Assembly (NCBI GenBank): GCA_947501805.1
Contig: CANMXJ010000011.1
Span: forward strand, 62,001 to 126,000
Direction of reading: 5' to 3'
DNA length: 64,000 nt
Source of the DNA: an uncultured Sulfitobacter sp.
GTDB taxonomy: Bacteria > Pseudomonadota > Alphaproteobacteria > Rhodobacterales > Rhodobacteraceae
The notes under the pieces are model-generated. The model saw nothing but the letters and a program-made list of their open reading frames with translations, searched no databases and was not told the origin of the DNA. Below, piece after piece: positions 25,497 through 35,221 of the stretch; positions within the stretch are counted from its first letter, which is position 1; each line of letters opens with the position of its first letter. The translations under genes and the position numbers were made by a program.

Positions 25497-25825
25497 CTGC
25501 GGATTTCCTGTTCGTGATACTATTGAAGCAGCATGAAACACCTGACAGCAGATTGTAAGTCCACAACGTGTGGCAGCACTATTTGCAACGGGGGCACCCC
25601 CTGTTTCTTGACAAAATTGCCAGTTTTCAGGCGCAGCTCCCGCCACACAGCAATCAAAATTTACAAATCACCCTGGTTTTCAGAAAATTATTTACAAGGA
25701 ACCCCATCGCTTCCAGTTGCGTATTCCTTTCCCACGCTAGCCCGTTATGATCCCGGACAAGGGAGGAACGTGTTGTCTTTTGAATGCAACATGTTGCCAC
25801 AAGACCGCCAAGGGAGGGATCATCC
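25497..25825. other. Divergent promoter region between the dehydrogenase and acyl-CoA synthetase genes
   Basis: These 329 bases carry no supportable gene. A short G5/C5 inverted repeat with a CA spacer occurs near 25590, and an AT-rich stretch (25660-25700) could hold promoters. A strong AGGGAGGGA Shine-Dalgarno closes it ahead of the synthetase start. Confidence 0.5.
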
Positions 25826-27784
25826 ATGTCCGATACAGCCACCAAAACCTATCCACCATCCAAAGCGATGGCGGAGCACGCCCATGTTGATGCCGCGCGG
25901 TATGACGCGATGTATGATGCCTCGATCAATGATCCTGACGGTTTCTGGCGCGAGCAAGGAAAGCGTGTTGACTGGATCAAACCGTTTACCCAAGTGCAGG
26001 ATGTCGATTACACCTTGGGCAATGTCCATATCAATTGGTACGCGGATGGTGAGTTGAACGTCTCTGCCAACTGCATTGATCGCCACCTTGCCACACGCGG
26101 CGACCAGACCGCTATCATTTGGGAACCTGACAGCCCTGATGAGGATGCGCTGCACATCTCTTACAAGGAACTACACGCCAACACGTGCAAAATGGCCAAC
26201 ATCCTGCGTGACATGGGTGTGGGCAAAGGTGACCGCGTCATCATCTATATGCCAATGATTCCCGAAGCGGCCTATGCCATGCTTGCCTGTGCGCGGATTG
26301 GTGCGATCCATTCGATTGTGTTTGCGGGTTTCTCTCCTGATGCCTTAGCAGCACGGGTCAACGGATCGGAGGCCAAAGTCGTGATCACCGCGGATGAGGC
26401 ACCACGCGGCGGGCGCAACACGGCGTTAAAAACCAACGCGGATCAGGCTCTTTTGCACTGCAAAGACAGTGTGAAATGTCTGGTGGTGAAACGGACAGGT
26501 GGCCAGACCACATGGGTCGACGGGCGCGACTTTGACTACAACGCGCTTGCGGCAGAGGCGTCCATCACATGCGAACCGGAAGCCATGAACGCCGAAGACC
26601 CACTGTTCATCCTCTACACATCAGGCTCCACCGGCCAGCCCAAAGGCGTTGTGCATTCCACCGGTGGGTATCTTGTCTTTGCGTCCATGACGCACGAGAT
26701 CACCTTTGATTATCACGATGGCGACATCTATTGGTGTACGGCAGACGTAGGTTGGGTCACGGGGCACAGCTATATCGTCTATGGCCCGCTCGCCAATGGT
26801 GCGACCACGCTGATGTTTGAAGGCGTACCCACCTATCCGGATGCCTCTCGCTTCTGGCAGGTCTGCGAAAAGCACAAGGTGAACCAGTTCTATACCGCAC
26901 CCACTGCTTTGCGTGCGTTGATGGGCAAAGGCGACGACTTTGTGAAAAAGGCCGACCTCAGCAGCCTGAGACTGCTTGGCACTGTGGGTGAGCCGATCAA
27001 CCCCGAAGCGTGGAACTGGTACAATGAAGTGGTTGGCGGCGGGCGTTGCCCGATTGTCGACACATGGTGGCAGACCGAAACCGGCGGTCATCTGATGACC
27101 CCCCTGCCCGGCGCACATGCGATGAAACCGGGTGCCGCGATGAAACCGTTCTTTGGCGTGAAGCCTGTTGTGCTGGAACCAACCACGGCCGAAGAGCTGA
27201 CGGACAACCCAGCCGAAGGTGTTCTGTGTATCTCAAGCAGCTGGCCCGGTCAGATGCGCACTGTCTGGGGAGATCACGAGCGGTTCGAAAAAACCTATTT
27301 CTCCGACTATCCCGGTTATTACTTCACCGGTGACGGGTGCAAGCGTGATGCAGATGGTGACTATTGGATCACAGGGCGCGTGGACGACGTGATCAACGTC
27401 TCCGGTCATCGCATGGGTACGGCAGAAGTCGAAAGCGCCCTTGTGGCACACCCAAAGGTCGCAGAAGCGGCTGTTGTCGGGTATCCGCATGACATAAAAG
27501 GCCAGGGCATCTATTGCTATGTTACCTTGATGGGTGCGGCCGAGCCTTCCGAAGAGCTGCGTGTCGAATTGCGCAACTGGGTGCGCACCGAAATCGGACC
27601 GATTGCCTCTCCCGATCTGATCCAATGGGCACCGGGCCTGCCCAAAACCCGTTCAGGCAAGATCATGCGCCGCATCCTGCGCAAGATTGCTGAAGACGAT
27701 TTCGGCGCACTGGGTGACACATCAACACTGGCAGAACCTGCCGTTGTAGATGATCTGATCGAAAACCGGATGAACCGCAGCTAA
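25826..27784 (+). CDS. acs: Acetyl-CoA synthetase
   Basis: This 652-residue AMP-forming enzyme converts acetate (or propionate), ATP and CoA to acyl-CoA. The N-terminal ACAS motif is present ([22 protein letters not shown]). The P-loop is [12 protein letters not shown]; further motifs are [42 protein letters not shown] and the C-terminal [11 protein letters not shown]. Its Lys612 corresponds to the lysine acetylated in Salmonella Acs. Length and the WWQTE motif fit acetyl-CoA synthetase, though propionate cannot be excluded. The start follows AGGGAGGGA. A strong terminator follows. Confidence 0.93.
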   Translation: MSDTATKTYPPSKAMAEHAHVDAARYDAMYDASINDPDGFWREQGKRVDWIKPFTQVQDVDYTLGNVHINWYADGELNVSANCIDRHLATRGDQTAIIWEPDSPDEDALHISYKELHANTCKMANILRDMGVGKGDRVIIYMPMIPEAAYAMLACARIGAIHSIVFAGFSPDALAARVNGSEAKVVITADEAPRGGRNTALKTNADQALLHCKDSVKCLVVKRTGGQTTWVDGRDFDYNALAAEASITCEPEAMNAEDPLFILYTSGSTGQPKGVVHSTGGYLVFASMTHEITFDYHDGDIYWCTADVGWVTGHSYIVYGPLANGATTLMFEGVPTYPDASRFWQVCEKHKVNQFYTAPTALRALMGKGDDFVKKADLSSLRLLGTVGEPINPEAWNWYNEVVGGGRCPIVDTWWQTETGGHLMTPLPGAHAMKPGAAMKPFFGVKPVVLEPTTAEELTDNPAEGVLCISSSWPGQMRTVWGDHERFEKTYFSDYPGYYFTGDGCKRDADGDYWITGRVDDVINVSGHRMGTAEVESALVAHPKVAEAAVVGYPHDIKGQGIYCYVTLMGAAEPSEELRVELRNWVRTEIGPIASPDLIQWAPGLPKTRSGKIMRRILRKIAEDDFGALGDTSTLAEPAVVDDLIENRMNRS

Positions 27785-27817
27785 CGCACAAGCGGTCAAT
27801 AAATAGCACACATTCGA

Positions 27818-27849
27818 CGCGATCCCGACCTTAAACAGTCGGGATCGCG
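27818..27849 (+). terminator. Rho-independent-like terminator after acs
   Basis: Arms CGCGATCCCGAC and GTCGGGATCGCG give a perfect 12-bp stem with an 8-base loop, followed by TTCT. It separates acs from the flavin-reductase gene. Confidence 0.75.
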
Positions 27850-27936
27850 TTCTACCTTCTGGTCCAAAGCACGCGGCGTACTATGTTCCAAACGGGGCGT
27901 GGAGCATTTCAAATGCTGAAGATAAGAGGTTAAGTG

Positions 27937-28491
27937 ATGGGCATCTCTGGACAAATCAATGTGACCGTGGCACCGCAGGACACAATGGAAACTGACCTGA
28001 CCACGTTCGATCCGACAGACGGGCGCGCCCTGCGCAGCGCCTTTGGCCGTTTTGGCACGGGCGTCACCGTGATCACTACGCAGACGGCGCAGGGTCCATT
28101 GGGCATGACCGCAAACTCTTTTTCGTCGATTTCGCTCGATCCGCCTCTGGTGCTCTGGTCTGCCGCTCTGCGCTCGAAACGCCATGATGCTTTTGCACAG
28201 GCACAGCAGTTTTGCATCCATATTCTGGGTGCCGGCCAACAGGACTTGGCCAACCATTTTGCCGGACAAGGGCATGACTTTTCCGGCTTTGAATGGGTCT
28301 CAGGTCCAGACGGTGCGCCACAGATCAAAGGCTGCCTTGCCGCGTTTCATTGCGAAACATTCGCGATCCATCCCGCTGGGGATCATTCAATGATCGTGGG
28401 CGAGGTCAAACATGCCAGCGAATGCCCCGGCGAAGGTGCCGGGTTGCTGTTTGATCAAGGACGCTTTGGCACATTCACACCAAAAACCTAG
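27937..28491 (+). CDS. Flavin reductase domain protein (HpaC/NtaB-like)
   Basis: This 184-residue protein has the split-barrel FMN-binding fold of flavin reductases that feed two-component monooxygenases: LRSAFGRFGTGVTVITT, TANSFSSISLDPPLVLW and ILGAGQQDLANHFAG. A start at 27937 gives a 16-residue tail before METDL, and an internal ATG at 27985 is possible. No oxygenase partner is nearby, so the role is open. The stop overlaps that of the convergent tamB gene (CTAG). Confidence 0.85.
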   Translation: MGISGQINVTVAPQDTMETDLTTFDPTDGRALRSAFGRFGTGVTVITTQTAQGPLGMTANSFSSISLDPPLVLWSAALRSKRHDAFAQAQQFCIHILGAGQQDLANHFAGQGHDFSGFEWVSGPDGAPQIKGCLAAFHCETFAIHPAGDHSMIVGEVKHASECPGEGAGLLFDQGRFGTFTPKT

Positions 28492-31400
28492 TAGTCCTTT
28501 TCGTAGAATATTCCGATACCGCTGTTGCCGTCCGACCCCAACGTCGCCTTGCCCTTCAGGTGCTTTGTGATGTCGAGGTTCAATGACACCTCGCCGGAAC
28601 CGTCAGAGGCAGCCGTGATGTCGGTATAGACGTTTTCGGAGATATACTTGCCCGCACGCACCGCTGTGGCACCGCTATCGGTTGTGGTCACATCCAGATC
28701 ATCAAGACCAAACCCCTTGCGCAAGTTCGAGATCACACCCGCCCCGCCGCGCCCCGCAAGTGTCGCTACCGCATTGGCCAGTTGCAGCGCCTGAATGGGC
28801 GATATTTCGGACAGGTTACGCCCGAACAGAAGTTGCGCCAGCACCTCGTCTTGCGGCGCGGCTGGCGTCGCTTCAAAGAGAACTTGGGGCGAATCCGCCG
28901 GTCCCTGAACGATCACGCGCACTTCACCTGTTGCTGTACTTGTGGCCGAAACAAACCGGATAAACGGAACCAGATCCCCCTGAAACTGGATCGATCCCTC
29001 GACCAGATCAAATCGCTTGCCCAGAATATCAAGCCGCCCGCGCTGCAGATCGAACCGCCCCGCCGAGATGACGCGGTTTGTGGTGCCTGTCACGCGGATA
29101 CCGCCACCAAGTTCTGCGTCCAGACCGCGCCCGCGCACAAAAATCCGGTTAGGCGCATTCACCGTAATATCCAGTTGATAAAGACCGCCGCGCGCATCCG
29201 CCGGATCAGTCCCGTTTGCTTCGTTTTCCAGACCCGCTTTGCGACGTGTCGCCATGACCGGTCTTGTGGCACCGATATGATTAATCGGCGGAATGTCCCC
29301 GATGCTGGTCAACCCCGTCGAGGGAACTGTGACATCGGTTTCTCCGATATCAATCCGGCCGGAAATCAACGCGCCACCGCTCAGCGGTCCGGCCAGACGC
29401 AGCGCGCCGTTTAGAGATGTGCGGTAAAGTTTCGGATCTGTCAGCACAAGGTTGTCCACACCGATTGATAGGTCCGCCGCAAGTGAGGCATTCAGCACAA
29501 CACTACCCGCGACACGGACACTTCCGCCATTCACCGCGTTGCCTCTCATATCAATCTGCGCGCGGCTGTTTCCAAGTCTCACATCAGCAGTGATGCCTTC
29601 CAGCGCGGTCCGCAGGTTTGGCGCGGAAAACGATGCATCCGACGTCCGGATTGTCCCCGCCACCGACGACAACGCAGCCGGCCCTCTGACCGCCAGATCA
29701 AATTGCGCCTGACCTTGCAGATTTCGCGGTGCCAGAAACGGACGGCTGAGACCAAGGGGGGCATTGCCTGTCACGTTCAGATCAAGAGTACCGCCCGCAT
29801 TCACCAACCCTGCAACCCGTGCCTGCGTTCCGGAGGGACCAGTTGCATCTGTCTCGATGAGCCATGTACCGCCCTGCTTTCGCGCTGAGCCGTTGACGCT
29901 GAGCGGACCGTTTACCTTGTCCACCAATGCCCCGATATTCGGCATGTCTGCTGTGAAGGTCACATTGGCACTTGGCCCCGTCACCAGTCCCTGAACAACA
30001 GCGCGGGCGCTGTAAGGGCCGCTTGCGTTGGTATCCAGAACGATCCCGTTCGGGGTCTGACGCACCACACCCTTTGCCGCAACAGGTCCGGAAATCCCGG
30101 GGGCCAGCGGATTGATGTTGGGTATTGAAGCATCAAAGGAAAGCCGCATATCAGGCCCGCTGGCCAGCCCCTCCACCGTCGCACGCGCGCCGTAAGGACC
30201 CGTGGCATTGGTTTCGACCACGAACCCTTTGTCGGTCTGGCGCAAACGGCCTGTGGCACCAAGCGGGCCGTTCACCTGAGCCACCAATGGACGCAGGTTT
30301 GGTATCGACAGATCAAAATTCACATCAAGAACAGGTGCCACCACCCCTTTGATCGCGGCGCGCGACTGGTACGGACCGGTTGCATCTGTTTCGATTTTCC
30401 ATCCGTCCAATGTGGTGCGCAGGGTGCCTTGCGCTGTCACAGCCCCGTCGATCTGATCGGCAAACGGCTTCATATCCGGCACATCCGCGGTAAAGCGCAG
30501 CGCCGCGTCGGGGCCGGTTGCGCGACCTCTGGCCGTGAGAGTGGCGCCGTATGGTCCGTCGGTGGCCGCATCTATTGTCCAGCCGTTTGTGTTTTGAATG
30601 GCCATTGCAGTGACGCTGACCGGACCATCATACTGGGGCAAGACAAGGCTGATGTCCTTCAGCCGGAACTTCGCGCCTGCGCTGCTGTCTTTGGTGCGCA
30701 GCGTTGCAGCCCCCGTCAGACTAAGCGCGTCATTTGCCAGGACCAGATTACGCAGCAGCGTGCCCGCTTCGTTCCGCCGGGCGGTGAAATCAAGCTTTGT
30801 CAGACCTGCGAGCACCGCATCCGCCTGCGGGATGCCCAGTGCCAGATCCTGCGTGGTACCGCTGGCTGTCAGATTGAACTGCCCGCCAAGCGGCGTCACG
30901 TCCCCCTTGAGCGCAAGTTGTGTCTGGCCGTCAATCTCGCGACCTGCCAGTGCCGAGAAACGGCTCAAGTCAGACGCGGTAAGCGTCGCATCCAGAGTTG
31001 TGTTCAGGCCCGTTTCCAGTCCCGCGATTGCGGCCGCGCCGGTCAAGCCATAATCTGTTCCAGAAAGGTCCAGCCCCGTGATGCGGATCGGCTGATCTGC
31101 GGCGTATACAACCCGCGCCTTGCCGTTGATCTGTGTACCGATGGCTTCGGCCAAAGCGGCATCCAGCAACTCAAGTCCCAGCACGTCAAAACGCACATCT
31201 CCGTCGAACTGGCCTACCCGCCCGACATCCGCCTGCAAGGTGCCGTTCAGAGCCAGTGTCGACTGCGCAATCTGTCCCTCTTTGAATGACAGTTTCGCGA
31301 TATCGAACAACGCCTCGATCGCATCCCCATTACCAGCGTCATAATCAATCCGCAGGTCCACCCCACCAACCATGGTCCCCTCACCGCCGACAGGCAGCAG

Positions 31401-32462
31401 GATTGGCGTTCCATCCGGGTTGGCAACCTTGCCAGTGATATCAATCAGCGTCGGCCATTTATCGGCATTCAGTGCCAATTTGCCCGCAAGACTGGCAGCC
31501 TGTGCGTCAAGCGCAAAAGAACTGACCTCGACCGCGCCATCCCCTTGCAGCAACGCCGCGATTTTCAGACGGACTTCATCGCCAAAAAAATCACGATAAC
31601 GGGGGGCCAGAAGGGCCGTAATGTCGCCGCCAATATCCGCGCGAATGCTGCGATCCGGCGCGTCACTGCCCAATCGCGACGTTTGCGCGCCAAGGGTGAC
31701 TTGCCCGGCAAGACGTTCCTGTCCTTCGGTGGTCACACTGATATCCGCCGTGAAGTCATCAAGCGGGCCGCTGCCTTCCACCATCAGATCAACATCCGGC
31801 TGGCCGGGGATGTTCAGCAGGCGCGCTGCGATTCCCTTTTCACTTTCCTGCAATTGCAACAGCAGATCGATCAGCTTTTCACTGCGGTCGAGATTGGCCT
31901 TGATGACAAAGGTGCCGCGTTTGGCATCCGTGCGTTCCGCTGTCAGATCAATATTTGCCACGTCGTCATTCAGACGGGCCGACGCTTTGACAGACAACTG
32001 CGCGGCTTCTCCCAGCAAGGGCGCGCCAAGGTTGATTTGCGCAATTTCAAACTCCTCCAGCCGGATTGCGACCGGCAAGTCGGGCAAGGCAAAGGGCTGC
32101 GCCTCTGCGTCTGGCAGGGTTTCGCCTTCTGTAATCGGTGCGCGGGGAACATCGAGCTTTTGCGCAGTCAGGCTGTCGACCTCAAGACGCCCCCGCAGCA
32201 AGGCGGAGCGGTTCCACACCAACACAACGTCTTCAAGCGTGAGCCAGATGCCTTCAACGTCCGCAATGGTCATGCGATCAAAGCTGGCCTGCGAACTCAG
32301 CGCCCCTTTGAAGCCGTCGATGCTGACGGTCCGGCCCGACCCGCTCAGCGCATCCTGAATCGTCCGTGTCAGGAACCCTTTGTCATCTTCCTGAGCGGAC
32401 GCCATGCTGAAACAGCTCAGAAAAATGGCCCAACTTGCTATGATAAAACGAAATATCCGCAT
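28488..32462 (-). CDS. tamB: Translocation and assembly module inner-membrane subunit TamB
   Basis: This 1324-residue protein has an N-terminal hydrophobic anchor (IASWAIFLSCFSMASA) and a long beta-rich body that spans the periplasm as a lipid-conducting groove. It ends in the DUF490 domain: LDITVNAPNRIFVRGRGLDAELGG, GRFDLQRGRLDILGKRFDL, then DEVLAQLLFGRNLSEISPIQALQLA. TamB works with TamA in outer-membrane protein and lipid traffic. Five copies of a 59-60 residue repeat lie in the middle. It starts on the shared A of a TGATG junction with tamA, so the pair is coupled. Confidence 0.95.
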   Translation of the reverse strand: MRIFRFIIASWAIFLSCFSMASAQEDDKGFLTRTIQDALSGSGRTVSIDGFKGALSSQASFDRMTIADVEGIWLTLEDVVLVWNRSALLRGRLEVDSLTAQKLDVPRAPITEGETLPDAEAQPFALPDLPVAIRLEEFEIAQINLGAPLLGEAAQLSVKASARLNDDVANIDLTAERTDAKRGTFVIKANLDRSEKLIDLLLQLQESEKGIAARLLNIPGQPDVDLMVEGSGPLDDFTADISVTTEGQERLAGQVTLGAQTSRLGSDAPDRSIRADIGGDITALLAPRYRDFFGDEVRLKIAALLQGDGAVEVSSFALDAQAASLAGKLALNADKWPTLIDITGKVANPDGTPILLPVGGEGTMVGGVDLRIDYDAGNGDAIEALFDIAKLSFKEGQIAQSTLALNGTLQADVGRVGQFDGDVRFDVLGLELLDAALAEAIGTQINGKARVVYAADQPIRITGLDLSGTDYGLTGAAAIAGLETGLNTTLDATLTASDLSRFSALAGREIDGQTQLALKGDVTPLGGQFNLTASGTTQDLALGIPQADAVLAGLTKLDFTARRNEAGTLLRNLVLANDALSLTGAATLRTKDSSAGAKFRLKDISLVLPQYDGPVSVTAMAIQNTNGWTIDAATDGPYGATLTARGRATGPDAALRFTADVPDMKPFADQIDGAVTAQGTLRTTLDGWKIETDATGPYQSRAAIKGVVAPVLDVNFDLSIPNLRPLVAQVNGPLGATGRLRQTDKGFVVETNATGPYGARATVEGLASGPDMRLSFDASIPNINPLAPGISGPVAAKGVVRQTPNGIVLDTNASGPYSARAVVQGLVTGPSANVTFTADMPNIGALVDKVNGPLSVNGSARKQGGTWLIETDATGPSGTQARVAGLVNAGGTLDLNVTGNAPLGLSRPFLAPRNLQGQAQFDLAVRGPAALSSVAGTIRTSDASFSAPNLRTALEGITADVRLGNSRAQIDMRGNAVNGGSVRVAGSVVLNASLAADLSIGVDNLVLTDPKLYRTSLNGALRLAGPLSGGALISGRIDIGETDVTVPSTGLTSIGDIPPINHIGATRPVMATRRKAGLENEANGTDPADARGGLYQLDITVNAPNRIFVRGRGLDAELGGGIRVTGTTNRVISAGRFDLQRGRLDILGKRFDLVEGSIQFQGDLVPFIRFVSATSTATGEVRVIVQGPADSPQVLFEATPAAPQDEVLAQLLFGRNLSEISPIQALQLANAVATLAGRGGAGVISNLRKGFGLDDLDVTTTDSGATAVRAGKYISENVYTDITAASDGSGEVSLNLDITKHLKGKATLGSDGNSGIGIFYEKDY
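29829..30557 (-). repeat. Five tandem 59-60 aa repeats inside TamB
   Basis: The marker D/N-A-T/S-GP-Y/S recurs at intervals of 60, 59, 60 and 60 residues, each followed by A-R-A and, after about 20 residues, by F-x-A-x-I/M-P-N/D and GP-L/V. The copies differ at DNA level, so duplication is old. They probably form successive turns of the beta groove. Confidence 0.8.
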
Positions 32463-34282
32463 CAGAACGACTGCCCTATGCCGATGTAAACCTGAAATTT
32501 ATCATCCGTTTCCGGCCCCGATGTGGGCACCGCAATATCGACCCGTATGGGACCTATCCCCGTGTTGTAACGCAATCCAATGCCCGCACCAGAGTGCCAT
32601 TCACCCGACCCGTCGTAAAATTCTTCGGACCCGACATATCCGCCGTCAACAAAGCCGACGATGCCAATTGTGTCCGTGACACCGATCCGCGCCTCGGCAG
32701 TGAGCGCGAGAAAACTGCGTCCGCCTGCGATGTTGTCATTTCCCAGATCCACGCCAAGCGACTGGTAGGGCTGACCGCGTACAGTGCCACCACCACCCGA
32801 GTAAAACAGATAGTCTGCCGGTGCCTGACTGAGTTCAGGTCCGTAGACCGACCCCAATTGCCCCCGCAGGGCCAACGTCACGGGCCGCGTTTCGCCAAAT
32901 GTCCGGTAAGCGCGGGCATCGACGTAGGTCCGCAGACCATTGTCCGATCCGCTGACAGCCAGAAAAGGCGTGACGCTGGCATTCAGATAATAGCCGTTCT
33001 TGGCATCCAGCTTGTCGTCGCGATAGTCAAACTGCGCGCCAAGCGGCAGCGTCAGCAGCGTGTATTGGTTTTCACCAAAAGCGTCGCGCGTTTCCGCGCG
33101 GCGCAGACCAAGGCCCAGCGTATAGCTGCGTTGCTCGGTCGCGATCCGCTTTATCCCGGCCTCGACGTCGAGCTGGCGTGAGAAGTAATTCACCTCGTCC
33201 AGCTGTTCGATCTTGGCAAGGGCATAAAAATCCGTGTCTTCATTAAAGGTCGCCGGACGTTCAAAGCGGACGCCGATCTTGTAATCCTCACCACCCGAAT
33301 TGCCACCGATGCCCCTGATCTCGCCCTCAACGCGCAAACGCTCTGCCCCACCCAGAAGGTTGCGGTGCAGCCAAAAGGCGCTGAGTGTCAGACCTTCAAG
33401 CGAGCCTAGCTCGGCTCCAAATCCGAAACGGCGCTTCGGGCTTTCGGTCAGTTGCGCCGTTATGGGCAAGGTGTCATTCGGGCCGATCCGTTCTGCCTCC
33501 AGCAAGGCAACGGCACTGAACGCGCCAGTGCGACGCAAACGGTTCGCGGCAAGCCGAAGCTCCTCGGGCGTATAGACCTCGCCCGTGGGCAAGCCCGCAA
33601 TATCAATGATCCGTTGGGTACGCACATCCACATTGCCCGTCACGCCCAGCGCACCAAAGCGCAACTTCGGCCCCGGTGCCAGACGCAAATCAGCGTTGAT
33701 CAAACGATCCGGATGGCGCGCCGTCAGGTTCTGTTCAGCCAATTCCGCCTTGGCATGCCCCTGATCGCGCCACCCGTCCACCCCTGCGGAAACAGTGGCT
33801 TTCAACGCGCTCAGGCTGGCGGTTTGTCCGCTGGCAAATGTCTCGGGAAGTGTGGTTCCGGGGGCAACTGGCGCAATTCTGGCCGTGCCGAATTTGAATT
33901 GTGGTCCTGTCTCAATCGCAATCACTGCGCGACTGATCGCGCTTGGTGGCTGCACGGGGGGAATGTCAGCAGCGTCTCTGCCGTCCAGTTTGATTTCGAT
34001 AACGGGGCCAAAGTATCCGTTGTCATAGAGCACTGCCAATAGGCGCCCGTAGTCAGCCTGCGCCGCTGCGACAACTTCCTGACTGGAAGGCTGTGTCTCT
34101 GCCCCTGCCTGCTCGACCAACAAGGAACCACCCGAAAGTGTCTGATACAGATCACTGCCTTCGGGCACGCCCGTCAATTTTACATCAGCCGCACTCAGCA
34201 TGGAAGCGCTGCCGGCAAACGCCGCTGCACAAGCTACCGCTGCCAAGCGTCTGATGAACATCTGCTCTGTCATCGTTTTCAC
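32462..34282 (-). CDS. tamA: Outer-membrane assembly factor TamA (BamA/Omp85 family)
   Basis: This is a 606-residue outer-membrane protein. The signal peptide region is RRLAAVACAAAFAGSASMLSA. POTRA domains follow, for example LRFGALGVTGNVDVRTQRIIDIAGLPTGEVYTPEELRLAANRLRRTGAFSAV. The C-terminal Omp85 barrel has YLFYSGGGGTVRGQPYQSLG, which contains the conserved R-G lid-loop motif. It ends in aromatic QVYIGIGQSF, the usual terminal strand. I keep the GTG at 34282, which has AAGGG about 8 bases ahead; an ATG three codons later is an alternative. Confidence 0.94.
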   Translation of the reverse strand: MKTMTEQMFIRRLAAVACAAAFAGSASMLSAADVKLTGVPEGSDLYQTLSGGSLLVEQAGAETQPSSQEVVAAAQADYGRLLAVLYDNGYFGPVIEIKLDGRDAADIPPVQPPSAISRAVIAIETGPQFKFGTARIAPVAPGTTLPETFASGQTASLSALKATVSAGVDGWRDQGHAKAELAEQNLTARHPDRLINADLRLAPGPKLRFGALGVTGNVDVRTQRIIDIAGLPTGEVYTPEELRLAANRLRRTGAFSAVALLEAERIGPNDTLPITAQLTESPKRRFGFGAELGSLEGLTLSAFWLHRNLLGGAERLRVEGEIRGIGGNSGGEDYKIGVRFERPATFNEDTDFYALAKIEQLDEVNYFSRQLDVEAGIKRIATEQRSYTLGLGLRRAETRDAFGENQYTLLTLPLGAQFDYRDDKLDAKNGYYLNASVTPFLAVSGSDNGLRTYVDARAYRTFGETRPVTLALRGQLGSVYGPELSQAPADYLFYSGGGGTVRGQPYQSLGVDLGNDNIAGGRSFLALTAEARIGVTDTIGIVGFVDGGYVGSEEFYDGSGEWHSGAGIGLRYNTGIGPIRVDIAVPTSGPETDDKFQVYIGIGQSF

Positions 34283-34462
34283 ACCGTCTGCCCTTGGTTT
34301 TCCGCCAGTTTGCTGCGGTTGTCCGCCGTCATTGCCTGCCGCATGGGTCTGTTCGTCTAGATAGTGTGATGTAAAGCCAAGTCACACAAAGGTGCAAACG
34401 CTCAATCCATGATGCGCAACAAAGTGACCCATTCTATGTCTTTTGACGTAGCGGATGCGCAC

Positions 34463-35209
34463 CTAGATGCAGCGCCCTCCGTCGACTTCCATACACACCC
34501 CTGTCACCATGCTGGCCTCATCAGAGCAAAGGTAACAGGCCGCATTGCCCATATCCTCAGGCGTCGAAAAGCGCCCCATCGGAATGGTCGAGAGAAACTT
34601 CGCGCGCATCTCTGGCGTGTCTTCACCCATGAACATCTTCAAGAGCGGCGTTTCTCCGGCAACCGGATTGATCGCATTTACGCGTATGCCGTTTGGAGCC
34701 AGTTCAACCGCCATACCTTTGGTCGCATTATTCATCCACCCCTTTGAGGCGTTGTACCAGTTCAGCCGCGGGCGCGGACTGACACCGGCAGTAGATGCAA
34801 CATTAAGGATCGCACCGCGGCCTTGGGCCTTCATCAAGGGAACGATATATTTTGCAGTCAGATAGACCGACTTGCAATTCACTGCAAAAACCTTGTCAAA
34901 ATCCTCTTCGCTGACCTCTTCCATCGGGGCGGGCATGTGGGTTGTGCCTGCGTTGTTGACCAGAATGTCGATCCGGCCGAAGTGATCCATCGCTGCCGAC
35001 ACCATGAAACGCACGCTTTGCTCATCTGCAACATTGGCCTTGCACGCCTGTGCATTCGCGCCAAGTTCCACAGCCAAGGCTTCGGCCCCGTCGATGTTAA
35101 GATCGGCAATAAGGACACGCCCGCCTTCCGCAACAAACTTGCGCGCAATGCCTTCGCCAAATCCGGAAGCGCCACCTGTCACAATGGCAACTTTATTCTC
35201 TAACCGCAT
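34463..35209 (-). CDS. SDR-family oxidoreductase
   Basis: This 248-residue classical short-chain dehydrogenase has TGGASGFGEG (11-20), NNAG (86-89) and the catalytic Ser139, Tyr152 and Lys156 (YNASK). The acidic residue after strand 2 (ADLNID) favours NAD. The C-terminal GVCMEVDGGRCI is typical. The gene follows an aldehyde dehydrogenase by 12 bases on the same strand, so an alcohol-to-acid oxidation pair is likely. Substrate unknown. Confidence 0.9.
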   Translation of the reverse strand: MRLENKVAIVTGGASGFGEGIARKFVAEGGRVLIADLNIDGAEALAVELGANAQACKANVADEQSVRFMVSAAMDHFGRIDILVNNAGTTHMPAPMEEVSEEDFDKVFAVNCKSVYLTAKYIVPLMKAQGRGAILNVASTAGVSPRPRLNWYNASKGWMNNATKGMAVELAPNGIRVNAINPVAGETPLLKMFMGEDTPEMRAKFLSTIPMGRFSTPEDMGNAACYLCSDEASMVTGVCMEVDGGRCI

Positions 35210-35221
35210 GATTTTTATCCT

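Noticed and set aside
31545-32489. 314-aa plus-strand frame
   Set aside because: Opposite the start of tamB; shadow frame.
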